From Candidatus Kuenenia stuttgartensis (GTDB lineage: Bacteria > Planctomycetota > Planctomycetia > Planctomycetales > Planctomycetaceae), in assembly GCA_945861865.1 (NCBI GenBank), contig CAMAWN010000029.1:1-41848 (forward strand): DNA of 41,848 bases. Reading direction: 5' to 3'. Positions 1-8,339 of this stretch are shown in pieces. The position numbers were made by a program, and so were the translations under genes. The notes under the pieces are model-generated. The model saw only the letters and a list, made by a program, of their open reading frames with translations, did not search any database and was not told where the DNA came from. Numbering within the stretch: position 1 is the stretch's first letter; the number at the start of each line of letters is the position of its first letter.

Positions 1-462
1 TTGGAAGTCGCGATCGACGGGACCGAGTGGACGCTCGGTGTGCTCGACGGCGAACCGTTGCCGCTGATCCAAATCGAAACCGGCCGAGGCTTCTTCGACT
101 ACACGGCCAAGTACGAGGACGATGGCACGCAGTACCTGTTCGACTTCGCATTCCCGACGAGCGTCATCAAGTCCATCGAGAACGCCGGCCGCCGCGCGTA
201 CGAAGCGCTCGGTTGTCGCGGGCTGGCTCGCGTCGATCTGCGAGTCGATCGTTTCCACGAACCGTGGGTGCTGGAGGTCAACACGATCCCCGGCATGACC
301 AGCCACAGCTTGGTCCCCAAGGCGGCGGCGCGGATTGGACTCAGCTTGGGAGCGATCTGCGAACGATCCATTCACAACTGCTTGAATCGCGAACCGGTTT
401 CGCCCATCAAACACAGCTTGCCGCCGGCCACGTCGCCGAATCAGATCCACACACATGCCTGA
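1..462 (+). CDS. ddl: D-alanine--D-alanine ligase, C-terminal part (truncated by window edge)
   Basis: This is the C-terminal ATP-grasp portion of D-Ala-D-Ala ligase, the cytoplasmic enzyme that makes the dipeptide for peptidoglycan precursors. The motif EVNTIPGMTSHSLVPKAA (about residues 93-110), with its metal-binding Glu and Asn, is a hallmark of Ddl. The upstream LARVDLRVD strand and the GRGFFDYTAKYEDD segment fit the same fold. About 150 residues are visible against a usual 300-370, so the gene begins before base 1 and the TTG at base 1 is not a real start. The last 8 bases overlap the start of the next gene (ATG at 455, stop at 460-462), indicating co-transcription with the FtsQ-like gene as in dcw clusters. 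Confidence 0.93.
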   Translation: MEVAIDGTEWTLGVLDGEPLPLIQIETGRGFFDYTAKYEDDGTQYLFDFAFPTSVIKSIENAGRRAYEALGCRGLARVDLRVDRFHEPWVLEVNTIPGMTSHSLVPKAAARIGLSLGAICERSIHNCLNREPVSPIKHSLPPATSPNQIHTHA

Positions 463-1387
463 TGACTTCGACTCATCGCCGAAGCGACCCACGACTGTGG
501 TGGTGCAACTGCTGGATTGGCTGTTGCAGCCGATGGTCTTGCTGTTGCTGTCATGCTCAGTCGCAGCTTGGGTGTTCGTACCGAAGTTGGGAGTGCGGCT
601 GCCAGATCTGCGGAACGATCGGCAATACCGGTTGGCGACTTCGCAGATCGAAATCACTCCTCCACCGCATTGGGTGCCACACGACTTGGCTGCGCAAGTG
701 GCGCGACGAGCCGGCTTGCCTGACGAAATTTCGTTGCTCGACAAAGACATCACGCGTCGCGTTGCAGCGGCATTCGAACGGCATCCGTGGGTGAAAGGAA
801 CCGTTCGAGTCAGTACCTCTGTGCCGGCGCGAATGCGTGTGGACCTCGAGTACCGTGAACCGGTTGCGATGGTCCGCGTCACTCAAGCAGGAAAGATCGG
901 ACTGTTCCCGATTGACGCGGACGGGACGCTGCTACCGTCATCGGATTTTGCTCCGACGGAAATCGCCAAGTATCCGGTGATCGAAAATGTTTCAGTGCCG
1001 CCGAACAGCGCAGCAGGGACCGTTTGGAAGGACGTTGGCGTGCTCGGTGCGGCGCGGCTGGCCGTGGAGCTCAAGCCGTTTTGGGAGCAATTCGGATTTC
1101 AGTCGATTCTCGTGCCGGCGAACTCGGATCGGAAACTGGCGTGGGACGATCTCAACTTGCAGCTCAGCACTCGCGGCGGTTCGCGCGTGATCTGGGGCAG
1201 ACCTCCGGGAGCCAAGCATCCCGGCGAATTGCCGGCCGACAAAAAGATCGAGCGGATCAAGTTCTACCTCCGCCATCACGGCCCGTTCGATTCATCGACG
1301 CATGGTCCGTTTGAATACGACATCACGCGCTGGACCGATATTTCGCGCAAACCCATCGCCGATCGCGGGAGTTCGCAACGGCGCTAG
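455..1387 (+). CDS. FtsQ-like POTRA-domain membrane protein
   Basis: A bitopic inner-membrane protein of 310 residues with a short cytoplasmic N-terminus, one transmembrane helix at about residues 22-42, and a POTRA-like region at about 60-135. That region contains the FERHPWVKGTVRVS segment typical of FtsQ/DivIB ('hPWV..a.V'), followed by a beta domain. FtsQ links early and late divisome proteins at the septum. The position directly after ddl, with an 8-base overlap, is the classical ddl-ftsQ order and strengthens the call. No ftsA or ftsZ follows; the next gene on this strand is a small unknown. Overall similarity to proteobacterial FtsQ is low, so the role is inferred from topology and synteny. 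The 3' end lies 16 bases from the break in a metallophosphoesterase remnant on the other strand. Confidence 0.8.
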   Translation: MPDDFDSSPKRPTTVVVQLLDWLLQPMVLLLLSCSVAAWVFVPKLGVRLPDLRNDRQYRLATSQIEITPPPHWVPHDLAAQVARRAGLPDEISLLDKDITRRVAAAFERHPWVKGTVRVSTSVPARMRVDLEYREPVAMVRVTQAGKIGLFPIDADGTLLPSSDFAPTEIAKYPVIENVSVPPNSAAGTVWKDVGVLGAARLAVELKPFWEQFGFQSILVPANSDRKLAWDDLNLQLSTRGGSRVIWGRPPGAKHPGELPADKKIERIKFYLRHHGPFDSSTHGPFEYDITRWTDISRKPIADRGSSQRR

Positions 1388-1571
1388 CCGGCGACTCGTC
1401 ACCGCCTCGCACCGAAACGGCCGCATGTTTTCTGATCCAATTGATGCAGGGAACCGGATCGGTTCCGTAATCCACAAGGTCGCCAACGAACAAACACGCA
1501 TCGAATGGCTCTTGCACCGCAGCGAGTGCCGGCCAATTCGAGTGGATGTCCGCCAGAACCAAAATACGCAT
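1323..1571 (-). pseudogene. Metallophosphoesterase N-terminal remnant
   Basis: From the ATG at 1571 the minus strand encodes MRILVLADIHSNWPALAAV, followed by a GDLVDYG block. These are the first two metal-binding motifs (Asp8, His10, Asp31) of a calcineurin-like phosphoesterase of the small 'DIHSN' type. The fold should continue with GNHD right after 'VSVRG', but from residue 57 (about base 1403) the reading becomes unrelated sequence and stops at 1323. Only about 56 of an expected 230-250 residues remain. The reading overlaps the 3' end of the FtsQ-like gene, so a deletion or recombination probably joined the two. An expressed 82-residue peptide would lack the catalytic site. Confidence 0.75.
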
Positions 1572-1686
1572 CGACGTGACTTCCGAAGGAGAAGGTGGCC
1601 TCTCAACTCGATCAAATTGGTCCGACCGATGGTCTGCACCACTTTGCGGCATTTCCACTAAATTGTCAGCGATCCTGACTGACACC

Positions 1687-1716
1687 TTGACCGTTCGCAT
1701 TCTAACTGGCTCTAAT
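1687..1716 (+). promoter_or_regulatory. Candidate sigma-70 type promoter upstream of the 98-aa gene
   Basis: TTGACC at 1687-1692 and TCTAAT at 1711-1716 are separated by 18 bases, matching -35 and -10 consensus at 5 of 6 positions each. The start codon at 1761 lies about 40 bases downstream. Seen by eye only; there is no experimental support. Confidence 0.35.
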
Positions 1717-1760
1717 TTTGTGGCCTACGGATCGAGTCCCTCGAATCCAGGAGTGAAACG

Positions 1761-2057
1761 GTGGCGGAGCGACCGGTTTCCCAACAAACACTACGTGAAC
1801 AATTCACGAACGCCGAACAGCTCACCAAAGAGCTGGTCGATCATCTCGAACATCATTTGTTGCCGAAAATCCACGACCTCAAAAAACTCGTCCAGATGGA
1901 ACTGAAGGGCGAGACGGTCGTCGAAGACATCACGATGCGAAATCACGCCTCACATGTCCTCGAAAGCGCTCGCTTTGCGGGCGACGTCAGCGACAAAATG
2001 ACGACCTACTTCACCTCAATCAATCAGGCCGTCGCTCAGATTATCAGTCCGCAGTAG
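1761..2057 (+). CDS. Small conserved-looking helical protein, function unknown
   Basis: I do not recognise this family. The 98-residue product is hydrophilic and predicted largely alpha-helical, with heptad-like stretches (LTKELVDHLEHHLLPKIHDL, then LKKLVQMELKG). It has no signal peptide, membrane segment or Cys residue, so it is probably a cytosolic helical-bundle protein. The GTG start at 1761 is chosen because AGGAG at 1749-1753 sits 7 bases upstream. A candidate promoter lies just before it and the next gene starts 151 bases downstream, so it may be monocistronic. The region 2058-2208 between it and the kinase gene shows no clear terminator or motif. Confidence 0.7.
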   Translation: MAERPVSQQTLREQFTNAEQLTKELVDHLEHHLLPKIHDLKKLVQMELKGETVVEDITMRNHASHVLESARFAGDVSDKMTTYFTSINQAVAQIISPQ

Positions 2058-2208
2058 TTCCCGGCCGTTCGGCCATACGCGGTTATCCGCTCTTCGTTAC
2101 ATCGAATCGAACAGCATTAGTCGTCAAGAGTTTTCGATCTTGCGGAGCGATTAGTGTCGGACTTCCGTCACGACACCCCTATCTGACAGCGGTATCCCAC
2201 GAGAAATC

Positions 2209-4995
2209 ATGGACCAAGCACGTTCCGACTCCGCGATCGCGTCGCAGCCGCCCACCACGGCTTATCGCCCCGCGCGCGTCGGGCACGGAACAGAGACCGT
2301 GATTAATCCTGAGCGTCGTGGAGCTTCATTGCCGTTACCCGAAGGGCCAGGTTTACCCAACTCGTCGGTGTGGGTGCGATTGTTTCCGTCGGAGGTTGGT
2401 TATCAAGACCCGGCGCTGATCCCCGCACCAGCCGGATTGCAGTTGGGGCACTTTCAGATCGAAGCTCGCATCGGTGCGGGAGGCATGGGGGCTGTGTTCC
2501 ATGCGATGGACACGCGATTGCAGCGAGGCGTTGCGCTGAAGATTCTCTCGCCCAGCCTGTCGCGTGACGAAACGGCGGTGCAGCGATTTCAGAATGAAGC
2601 TCGCGCGGCGGCGCGGCTCGATCACGAGAACATCGCTCGAGTGTATTTCATCGGCGAAGAGCAAGGTCTGCATTTCATCGCCTTCGAGTTCATCACCGGC
2701 ACCAATCTTCGCGAATTGATTCGCGAACGAGTCCGTATCGCCCCCAACGAAGCGGTCAACTTCGTGCTGCAAATTGCGGCGGCGTTGCGGCACACATCGG
2801 CGAATGGCGTCGTGCATCGCGACATCAAGCCGTCGAACATCATCATCACGCCTTCTGGCCGAGCGAAGTTGGTCGATCTGGGATTGGCTCGCAAAGAGAG
2901 CACTGAATCCGCGCCGGACCTGACGATGGCCGGCACGACGCTCGGCACGTTCGATTACATCTCTCCTGAACAAGCGAAAGACCCGCGTAACGTCGATGTC
3001 CGCAGCGATATCTATTCCCTGGGTTGCACGCTGTATCACATGCTCACCGGCGAACCGCCGTATCCCGACGGGACCGTACTCAAAAAGTTGCTCGACCATC
3101 AAAGTGGTGAGCCGCCTGATCCGGCGAAAAAGAATCGCCGGGTCTCGGACGACTTGTCTCTGGTCTGTCGCAAGATGATGGCCAGCGACCCCAAGCGGCG
3201 CTATCAAACGCCCGACCAATTGATTCACGATTTGATGCTGATCGCCGGCTCGCTGGGCCTGCGCGGCATCAGCCAGGAAGGCTTGATCTGGCTGAAATCG
3301 ACTCGCTCCATGTCCGACTTCTGGCGGCAAAACGTCGGCGTCATTGCGATGGTCGCGTTGCTGATCGTGATCGTGGTTGGTGTCGAACGATTTCCTTATC
3401 TCCGTGGCGACTGGAGCAACGGCACTCAAGCCGCGTCGCCATCTGGGGCGGTCGCGTCCAACTCAAATGCCGTGGATCGTCAAGCTGTGGGGACAGGCCG
3501 GAGAGATTCATTCCCGCAGACAGAACTTTCGACGAATGATCTTCAACCCGGTTCGGCGAAATCGAGCAGGCGTTTGAGCGATGATGATTCCGTGTTGGTC
3601 TCGAAAGACTCAACGGAGTCGGTGACAGCGATTGGTGAACCGTCTCGCTTCCCAATGCCTTTGTTGCCGGACTTTGAGAATCCGTTGGAGAGTTCCCCAT
3701 TTCCGCCGCCGACCTCGGTCGTTCGTCCATCGGATTCGGTGTTGTTCGGACCCAACAACAAAGCAGCTCCCGCTGTCAGTTCGAACGAAAAGCCGACGGG
3801 ACGTGAACCATCAGCGGTTGCTCGTGCGACCAACGGTAGATCCGACACCGAGGGATCGCGCATCAGCGATGCAACCACGGACAAACCCGCGGCGGCGGAG
3901 GAAACGAATGGCGTCTTCACCCTGGCTTCGGACGGATCGTCCGCAAAACGATTCCCGACACTGGAAGCGGCTTGTGCGGCGGTGAGCGACGGCAGTGTCA
4001 TCGAACTGCGGTACAACGGTCGCCGTTCCGAGAAGCCGCTGCGGATCAGCAAAAAGAACATCACGATTCGAGCCGCACGCGGCTTTCGTCCGACGGTCGA
4101 GTTCGCTCTCGGCAGCGTCGCTGCGGATGCGCACTTGCGGTTGATCGGCGTCAGCAGCGGTCCTGTCCAGATCAACAACGTGGCCTTTGAGATTTTCGTT
4201 CCGTCGTTTTTCGCAGCGGATCGAATCAGTCTGTTCGCGATTGATCGTGCGGAGAAGCTGCGGCTGCAAGATGTCGCCATCACATTGAGCAACCCCGGAC
4301 AACGACCGACCGCGTTGTTCGATATCTCGACAGAAGCGGGGCAGATGCTGGCCGACATGAAGATGAGCACGACCGGCGTGGCTCGCGATCCGTTGGAGAT
4401 TGAATTGACCGAGTGCTTCGTGCGCGGGCACTGTGATTTGATTCGTGTCCGCAATGCCAAACCTGGCCATCTGACGCTGCGAGATACGGCAATCGCTGTG
4501 GACGGCTCGCTGCTCCGAGTGGAAGGGCATTCCGAAAAGCCTGCCGAGCAAACCCGATTGGATCTGCGGCTCGAACATGTGACCGCCATTGTCGGTCAAA
4601 GCCTCATCCGCCTCGAAAGCGGCGACCTGCCACGCGAGTTGCCTCCCGTCGCGGTTGAAGCCCGCAACAACATTTTGATGACGACCAACAGCGGTCCGCT
4701 GGTGGCAATGAGCGGCAATACCAGCGAGGCTGACTTCCGTAAGATTTTCGTCTGGTCGGGTGGAAAGAATTTCTACGACGGCTTCGACGATTGGAAGACG
4801 GTTGGCGATGTCGGAGCGTCCAATGACAAACTCTTCTGGCTCGCGGATCGCGGCGACGTGGCCACGATGTCGCTCGACGCGCTGACGCTCGATCGCAAAT
4901 CCCCGTCCCCCAATCCGGGCATTAACGCCGCGACCGACGGCAACAACGCCGGTGCTGACATTTCCAAACTGCCGCAACCGGCGGATGAGGAATAG
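2209..4995 (+). CDS. Membrane-anchored Ser/Thr protein kinase with beta-helix-like extracytoplasmic region
   Basis: A 928-residue PknB/Stk-type kinase. The catalytic domain spans about residues 81-350: glycine loop IGAGGMGAVFHA (88-99), ATP lysine Lys111, HRDIKPSN (catalytic Asp205), DLG in place of DFG (Asp223), ISPEQ, and the DVRSDIYSLG helix F motif. A single transmembrane helix (about 376-392) separates it from a long exterior part. Residues 400-575 are Ser/Pro/Thr-rich linker. Residues about 576-900 (ending near base 4900) look like right-handed parallel beta-helix repeats of the pectate-lyase-like type, with a start resembling 'tleaAcaavsdGsvIel'. No PASTA or WD repeats are seen. The substrate and ligand are unknown. 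The gene stands alone on this strand; the following gene is convergent and the gap holds paired hairpin elements. All catalytic residues are present, so it should be active. Confidence 0.93.
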   Translation: MDQARSDSAIASQPPTTAYRPARVGHGTETVINPERRGASLPLPEGPGLPNSSVWVRLFPSEVGYQDPALIPAPAGLQLGHFQIEARIGAGGMGAVFHAMDTRLQRGVALKILSPSLSRDETAVQRFQNEARAAARLDHENIARVYFIGEEQGLHFIAFEFITGTNLRELIRERVRIAPNEAVNFVLQIAAALRHTSANGVVHRDIKPSNIIITPSGRAKLVDLGLARKESTESAPDLTMAGTTLGTFDYISPEQAKDPRNVDVRSDIYSLGCTLYHMLTGEPPYPDGTVLKKLLDHQSGEPPDPAKKNRRVSDDLSLVCRKMMASDPKRRYQTPDQLIHDLMLIAGSLGLRGISQEGLIWLKSTRSMSDFWRQNVGVIAMVALLIVIVVGVERFPYLRGDWSNGTQAASPSGAVASNSNAVDRQAVGTGRRDSFPQTELSTNDLQPGSAKSSRRLSDDDSVLVSKDSTESVTAIGEPSRFPMPLLPDFENPLESSPFPPPTSVVRPSDSVLFGPNNKAAPAVSSNEKPTGREPSAVARATNGRSDTEGSRISDATTDKPAAAEETNGVFTLASDGSSAKRFPTLEAACAAVSDGSVIELRYNGRRSEKPLRISKKNITIRAARGFRPTVEFALGSVAADAHLRLIGVSSGPVQINNVAFEIFVPSFFAADRISLFAIDRAEKLRLQDVAITLSNPGQRPTALFDISTEAGQMLADMKMSTTGVARDPLEIELTECFVRGHCDLIRVRNAKPGHLTLRDTAIAVDGSLLRVEGHSEKPAEQTRLDLRLEHVTAIVGQSLIRLESGDLPRELPPVAVEARNNILMTTNSGPLVAMSGNTSEADFRKIFVWSGGKNFYDGFDDWKTVGDVGASNDKLFWLADRGDVATMSLDALTLDRKSPSPNPGINAATDGNNAGADISKLPQPADEE

Positions 4996-5123
4996 GTCGG
5001 CGAGTTGGTCGTTCACTCCGGGTGCGGGTGCATGACACCATTGCCCGAAAACTGTAGCCCGGGCCCTCGTGGCCTGGTCGATTCAAACCAATTACGAAAT
5101 CATCCGACCCACAAGGGGTCGGG
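4996..5123. other. Convergent intergenic gap with an inverted pair of GTAG-footed hairpins
   Basis: The gap between kinase 1 and the convergent PSCyt gene holds no gene. Its second half is almost entirely occupied by two head-to-head hairpin elements (5054-5077 and 5104-5127, listed separately), the second overlapping the stop codon of the PSCyt gene. They may double as a bidirectional transcription end, but there is no U-tract. Confidence 0.6.
5054..5077 (+). repeat. REP-like hairpin, GTAG family A, copy 1
   Basis: GTAG foot at 5054-5057, then stem CCGGGCC/GGCCTGG with loop CTCGT. Six Watson-Crick pairs and one G-T wobble. It forms an inverted pair with copy 2. Confidence 0.7.
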
Positions 5124-5127
5124 CTAC
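5104..5127 (-). repeat. REP-like hairpin, GTAG family A, copy 2
   Basis: Read on the minus strand: GTAG at 5127-5124, stem CCGACCC/GGGTCGG (7 perfect pairs), loop CTTGT, followed by ATGATTT as in copy 3. The TAG of the foot is the stop codon of the PSCyt gene (5126-5124). Confidence 0.75.
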
Positions 5128-8100
5128 GTCTTGGAGATCGCCTCATCCAAGTTGAGCAGCAAGCTCATGACGGTCGTCCACGCAGCGAGTTCTTCCGGCG
5201 CGATCTGCATCCCTGATGTCGCACGGCCGACACTCAACAACTTCTCAGCGGCGGCGCGATCCGTCCGAAATCGGTCGCTCGCCGCGTGCAGCGTTTCCGA
5301 GAGAATGCGACGTTCCTCGGCGGTTGGCAGGCGGCTCAGAGCCAACTGAACCGCGAGGGCGATCCGTTCGTCGTCTGTCTTCGCCTCGGTCAGCACTCGC
5401 TCAGCCAAGTTCCGAGCGGCTTCGACAAACGTCGGATCATTGAGCAACACCAGCGCTTGCAGCGGTGTGTTGGTGCGTGCTCGGCGAATGAGACAGAACT
5501 CACGGTCGGGAGCGTCGAAGGTCATCATGCCAGGAGGCGGGCAGGTCCGTTTCCAAAACGTGTACATGCCACGGCGATACACGCCGTCGCCGGCATCGGC
5601 GACGTATTTGTCGCGGCGCTCGACCGACACGTCTTCCCACAGCCCGTCCGGCTGGTACGGCTTGACGCTCGGCCCGCCGAGCCGTTCGCGCAACAGGCCG
5701 CTGACGGCCAACGCATTGTCGCGGACAGTCTCCGCCGGCAAACGATACCGCGGCCCGCGAGCGAGCAGCCGATTGCGAGGATCACGCTGCAGCAGTTCGG
5801 GAGTGATGCGAGACGACTGCCGATATGCCGCGCTCGTGACGATCAATTTCAGAATCGCACGCTGGTCCCAGCCGGTGCGAATCAGTTCCGTTGCGAGCCA
5901 ATCGAGCAATTCGGGATGACTCGGCAGCGTGCCTTGCACGCCGAAGTCTTCGGCGGTCTCAACCAAGCCGGTGCCAAAGAGCATCTCCCACCAACGGTTC
6001 ACGGCCACGCGAGCCGTCAGCGGATGCGATGGACTGGTCAACCAACGAGCCAGGCTCACCCGATCGGGAGGAGCCTCTTGCGGCAAACTCGAAAACACAG
6101 ACGGCACACCCGCCGTGACTTCGTCGCCGCGCTGGTCGTACTGGCCACGACGCAGCAGGAACATCGAGCGGCGCGGCGTTTGTTCCTGCATGACCATCGT
6201 GACCGGGATGGCCTTGTCGAGTTCCGCAAGTTGACGCGGCAAGTCGGCAATCTGAGCTCGCATGTTCCGCGACTCGATGTCGATGCGGTCGAGATAGAAC
6301 TGCCGCAGTAGCACCGTTTGCGATTCGGTGCGATCTTTGGAAGTGATTGCGAGGATGTCCTTCAGTCGGCCGAGCGATTGACCGGCAGCTAGCGCCGCGG
6401 CTTCGTCGGCGGTCAGGGGCACGGAGTAGAGCTGTACGTCGTCGATGCGGCCTTGAAACGGAGCAGTCGCATTCCGCTGGCCGATGTGAAACGGCTTGTC
6501 CGTTTTCAGCGTTCCATCGAGGCTGTTGTTGGTCGTCGCGTCGAACTCACGCGGCTTGCCGTCGACGAAAATCTTCACGCCTGTCGCCCGGCGCGATCCG
6601 TCGTAGGTCACGGCCACATGATGCCATTCGTTGAGCGGCAGCGGTTCCTTCGTGACGACTTTGAAGGCCTTGTCCGGCCAGTGATGCACGAAGTGGCTGG
6701 ACACTTTGGCCCCTTCCAGAATGACATCGTAGCCGCGAAAGGCGTTGGCCTCGTCGATCTTTGACAGCACTGTTGTCGGTGAAGCCGAAGTCGGCCAGAC
6801 CCAGGCGGTCAGCGAGAATTTCTCGTCGCTGTCGAACGCTCCGACTTCGCCGCCGAGCACAAATGTCTTGCCATCGAACTCCAGCGCGCCCCCGAATTTT
6901 CCGGGGACGCGAGAAACTTTGCCGCGAATTGTTCCGCGCCGATCCGCGTTGACGAGGTTGCTCACTTGGTCGCCGTCGGCCTCATCGAGCGGGAAGTGAG
7001 CGACCAGTCCCGCCGGTCCCGCTTTGGCGATTTCGTCGGGAGTGAGCGACTTCTCCCAACGTGCGATCTCTGGGGCGATGTTGGCTTCTCGCTGTTTGAG
7101 CAACGCTTCGATTTCCGCCTTGCGGCGCTGCAAGCGATCCAACTCCGCCTGCTGTTGTCGCGACGGGACTTTGAGCAGCGGTTCGGCCATGCGGCCTTGG
7201 TTGTAGCCGACGATGCGATCCGGCACGTTGTTGAAGAACGCGGCGAACTGGTAGTACTCGCGCTGTGTCAGCGGATCGAACTTGTGGTCGTGGCACCGAG
7301 CACATTGGAACGACAGGCCCATGACAACCGTCGCTGTCGTGTGGACGCGGTCAGCGACGTACTCGACGTGATATTCCTCTTCGATGATGCCGCCCTCGGT
7401 CGTCAGCACATGGTTGCGATTGAACCCAGTGGCGACTCGTTGAGCCAGCGTCGCGTTTGGCAGCAAGTCGCCCGCGAGTTGTTCGCTGAGGAATTGGTCA
7501 TACGGCATCCCGCTCGCGAACGCTTCGATGACCCAATCGCGCCACGGCCACATCGACCGAGTTTCATCGTTGTTGTACCCGTTCGTGTCGGCATATCGAG
7601 CCGCATCCAGCCAGTGCATCGCCATCCGCTCGGCATGACGCGGCGAGACGAGCAAGCGGTCGACGACTTTCTCAAACGCATCGGGCGAGTCATCCGCCAA
7701 GAACACTCGCAAGTCGGTCAGCGATGGCGGCAAGCCCGTCAGATCCAACGTGATTCTGCGGAGCAGCGTTTCTTTCGGAGCCTCCAGCGACGGCGCGAGT
7801 CCTTCGGCTTCCAGTCGTGCATGCACGAAGACATCAATTGGAGTTCTGATTTGAAATTTGCGATTTGAAATTTGAGATTTCGTTCTCGGCACCGCTGGCC
7901 GTTGCGGCGGTACGAACGCCCAATGCTGCGAGAACTCGGCCCCCTGTTCGATCCAACGGCGCAGCGTCTCCTTTTGAGCGGGTGTCAGCGGTTTTTTGGC
8001 ATCCGGCGGCGGCATCAGTTGATCGTCGTCGCGAGCGTTGATCCGCGAGAGGAGTTCGCTGGTGTTCGGATTTCCGGGCGTCACGGCAATCTTGCCGGAT

Positions 8101-8330
8101 TCCGTTTTCGCGATCGCGGAGTCTCGTCGATCGAGCCGCAGCTTCGCCTGCCGAGTCGCCTCGTCCGGTCCGTGACAACTCCAGCAGTGATTCGACAGGA
8201 TCGGCCGCACGTCGCGAGCGAAGTCGATGCGTGTGTTCGCGGCCGGAGTCTCCGCTCGTGCAGCGGGAGCGATCAACGACACAATGCTGGTGCAGACAGC
8301 GAGGACGCAACGCGAAAATGACGTCGGCAT
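5124..8330 (-). CDS. Secreted PSCyt1-DUF1549-LamG-DUF1553 planctomycete cytochrome-type protein
   Basis: A 1068-residue exported protein with the domain order typical of Planctomycetes. A signal peptide covers about 1-26. A PSCyt1 heme c motif CWSCH lies at 49-53. A DUF1549 (PSCyt2) region runs about 160-370 and contains a second CxxCH (CARCH, 343-347). A LamG/concanavalin-like domain lies at about 460-650 and a DUF1553 (PSD1) region at about 745-1000 with the characteristic RTNTPLQALVLLNDPTF. The reaction is not known; extracellular redox or carbohydrate-linked roles have been suggested for such proteins. It starts 9 bases after the stop of the upstream gene, as the last member of a sigma/anti-sigma operon. 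A 14-bp simple repeat (7848-7880) has been accommodated in frame as residues 152-162 (SQISNRKFQIR) in the loop between PSCyt1 and DUF1549. Confidence 0.92.
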   Translation of the reverse strand: MPTSFSRCVLAVCTSIVSLIAPAARAETPAANTRIDFARDVRPILSNHCWSCHGPDEATRQAKLRLDRRDSAIAKTESGKIAVTPGNPNTSELLSRINARDDDQLMPPPDAKKPLTPAQKETLRRWIEQGAEFSQHWAFVPPQRPAVPRTKSQISNRKFQIRTPIDVFVHARLEAEGLAPSLEAPKETLLRRITLDLTGLPPSLTDLRVFLADDSPDAFEKVVDRLLVSPRHAERMAMHWLDAARYADTNGYNNDETRSMWPWRDWVIEAFASGMPYDQFLSEQLAGDLLPNATLAQRVATGFNRNHVLTTEGGIIEEEYHVEYVADRVHTTATVVMGLSFQCARCHDHKFDPLTQREYYQFAAFFNNVPDRIVGYNQGRMAEPLLKVPSRQQQAELDRLQRRKAEIEALLKQREANIAPEIARWEKSLTPDEIAKAGPAGLVAHFPLDEADGDQVSNLVNADRRGTIRGKVSRVPGKFGGALEFDGKTFVLGGEVGAFDSDEKFSLTAWVWPTSASPTTVLSKIDEANAFRGYDVILEGAKVSSHFVHHWPDKAFKVVTKEPLPLNEWHHVAVTYDGSRRATGVKIFVDGKPREFDATTNNSLDGTLKTDKPFHIGQRNATAPFQGRIDDVQLYSVPLTADEAAALAAGQSLGRLKDILAITSKDRTESQTVLLRQFYLDRIDIESRNMRAQIADLPRQLAELDKAIPVTMVMQEQTPRRSMFLLRRGQYDQRGDEVTAGVPSVFSSLPQEAPPDRVSLARWLTSPSHPLTARVAVNRWWEMLFGTGLVETAEDFGVQGTLPSHPELLDWLATELIRTGWDQRAILKLIVTSAAYRQSSRITPELLQRDPRNRLLARGPRYRLPAETVRDNALAVSGLLRERLGGPSVKPYQPDGLWEDVSVERRDKYVADAGDGVYRRGMYTFWKRTCPPPGMMTFDAPDREFCLIRRARTNTPLQALVLLNDPTFVEAARNLAERVLTEAKTDDERIALAVQLALSRLPTAEERRILSETLHAASDRFRTDRAAAEKLLSVGRATSGMQIAPEELAAWTTVMSLLLNLDEAISKT
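7848..7880. repeat. In-gene GATTTGAAATTTG tandem repeat
   Basis: Two copies of GATTTGAAATTTG (7848-7860 and 7862-7874) plus a partial third (7875-7880), 14-bp period, AT-rich inside a GC-rich gene. A related sequence stands upstream of the Gfo/Idh gene at 28181-28217. Confidence 0.8.
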
Positions 8331-8339
8331 GGTGGTCGA

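Noticed and set aside
2353-3429. Minus-strand frame of 358 codons opposite the kinase domain
   Set aside because: Antisense shadow of kinase 1.
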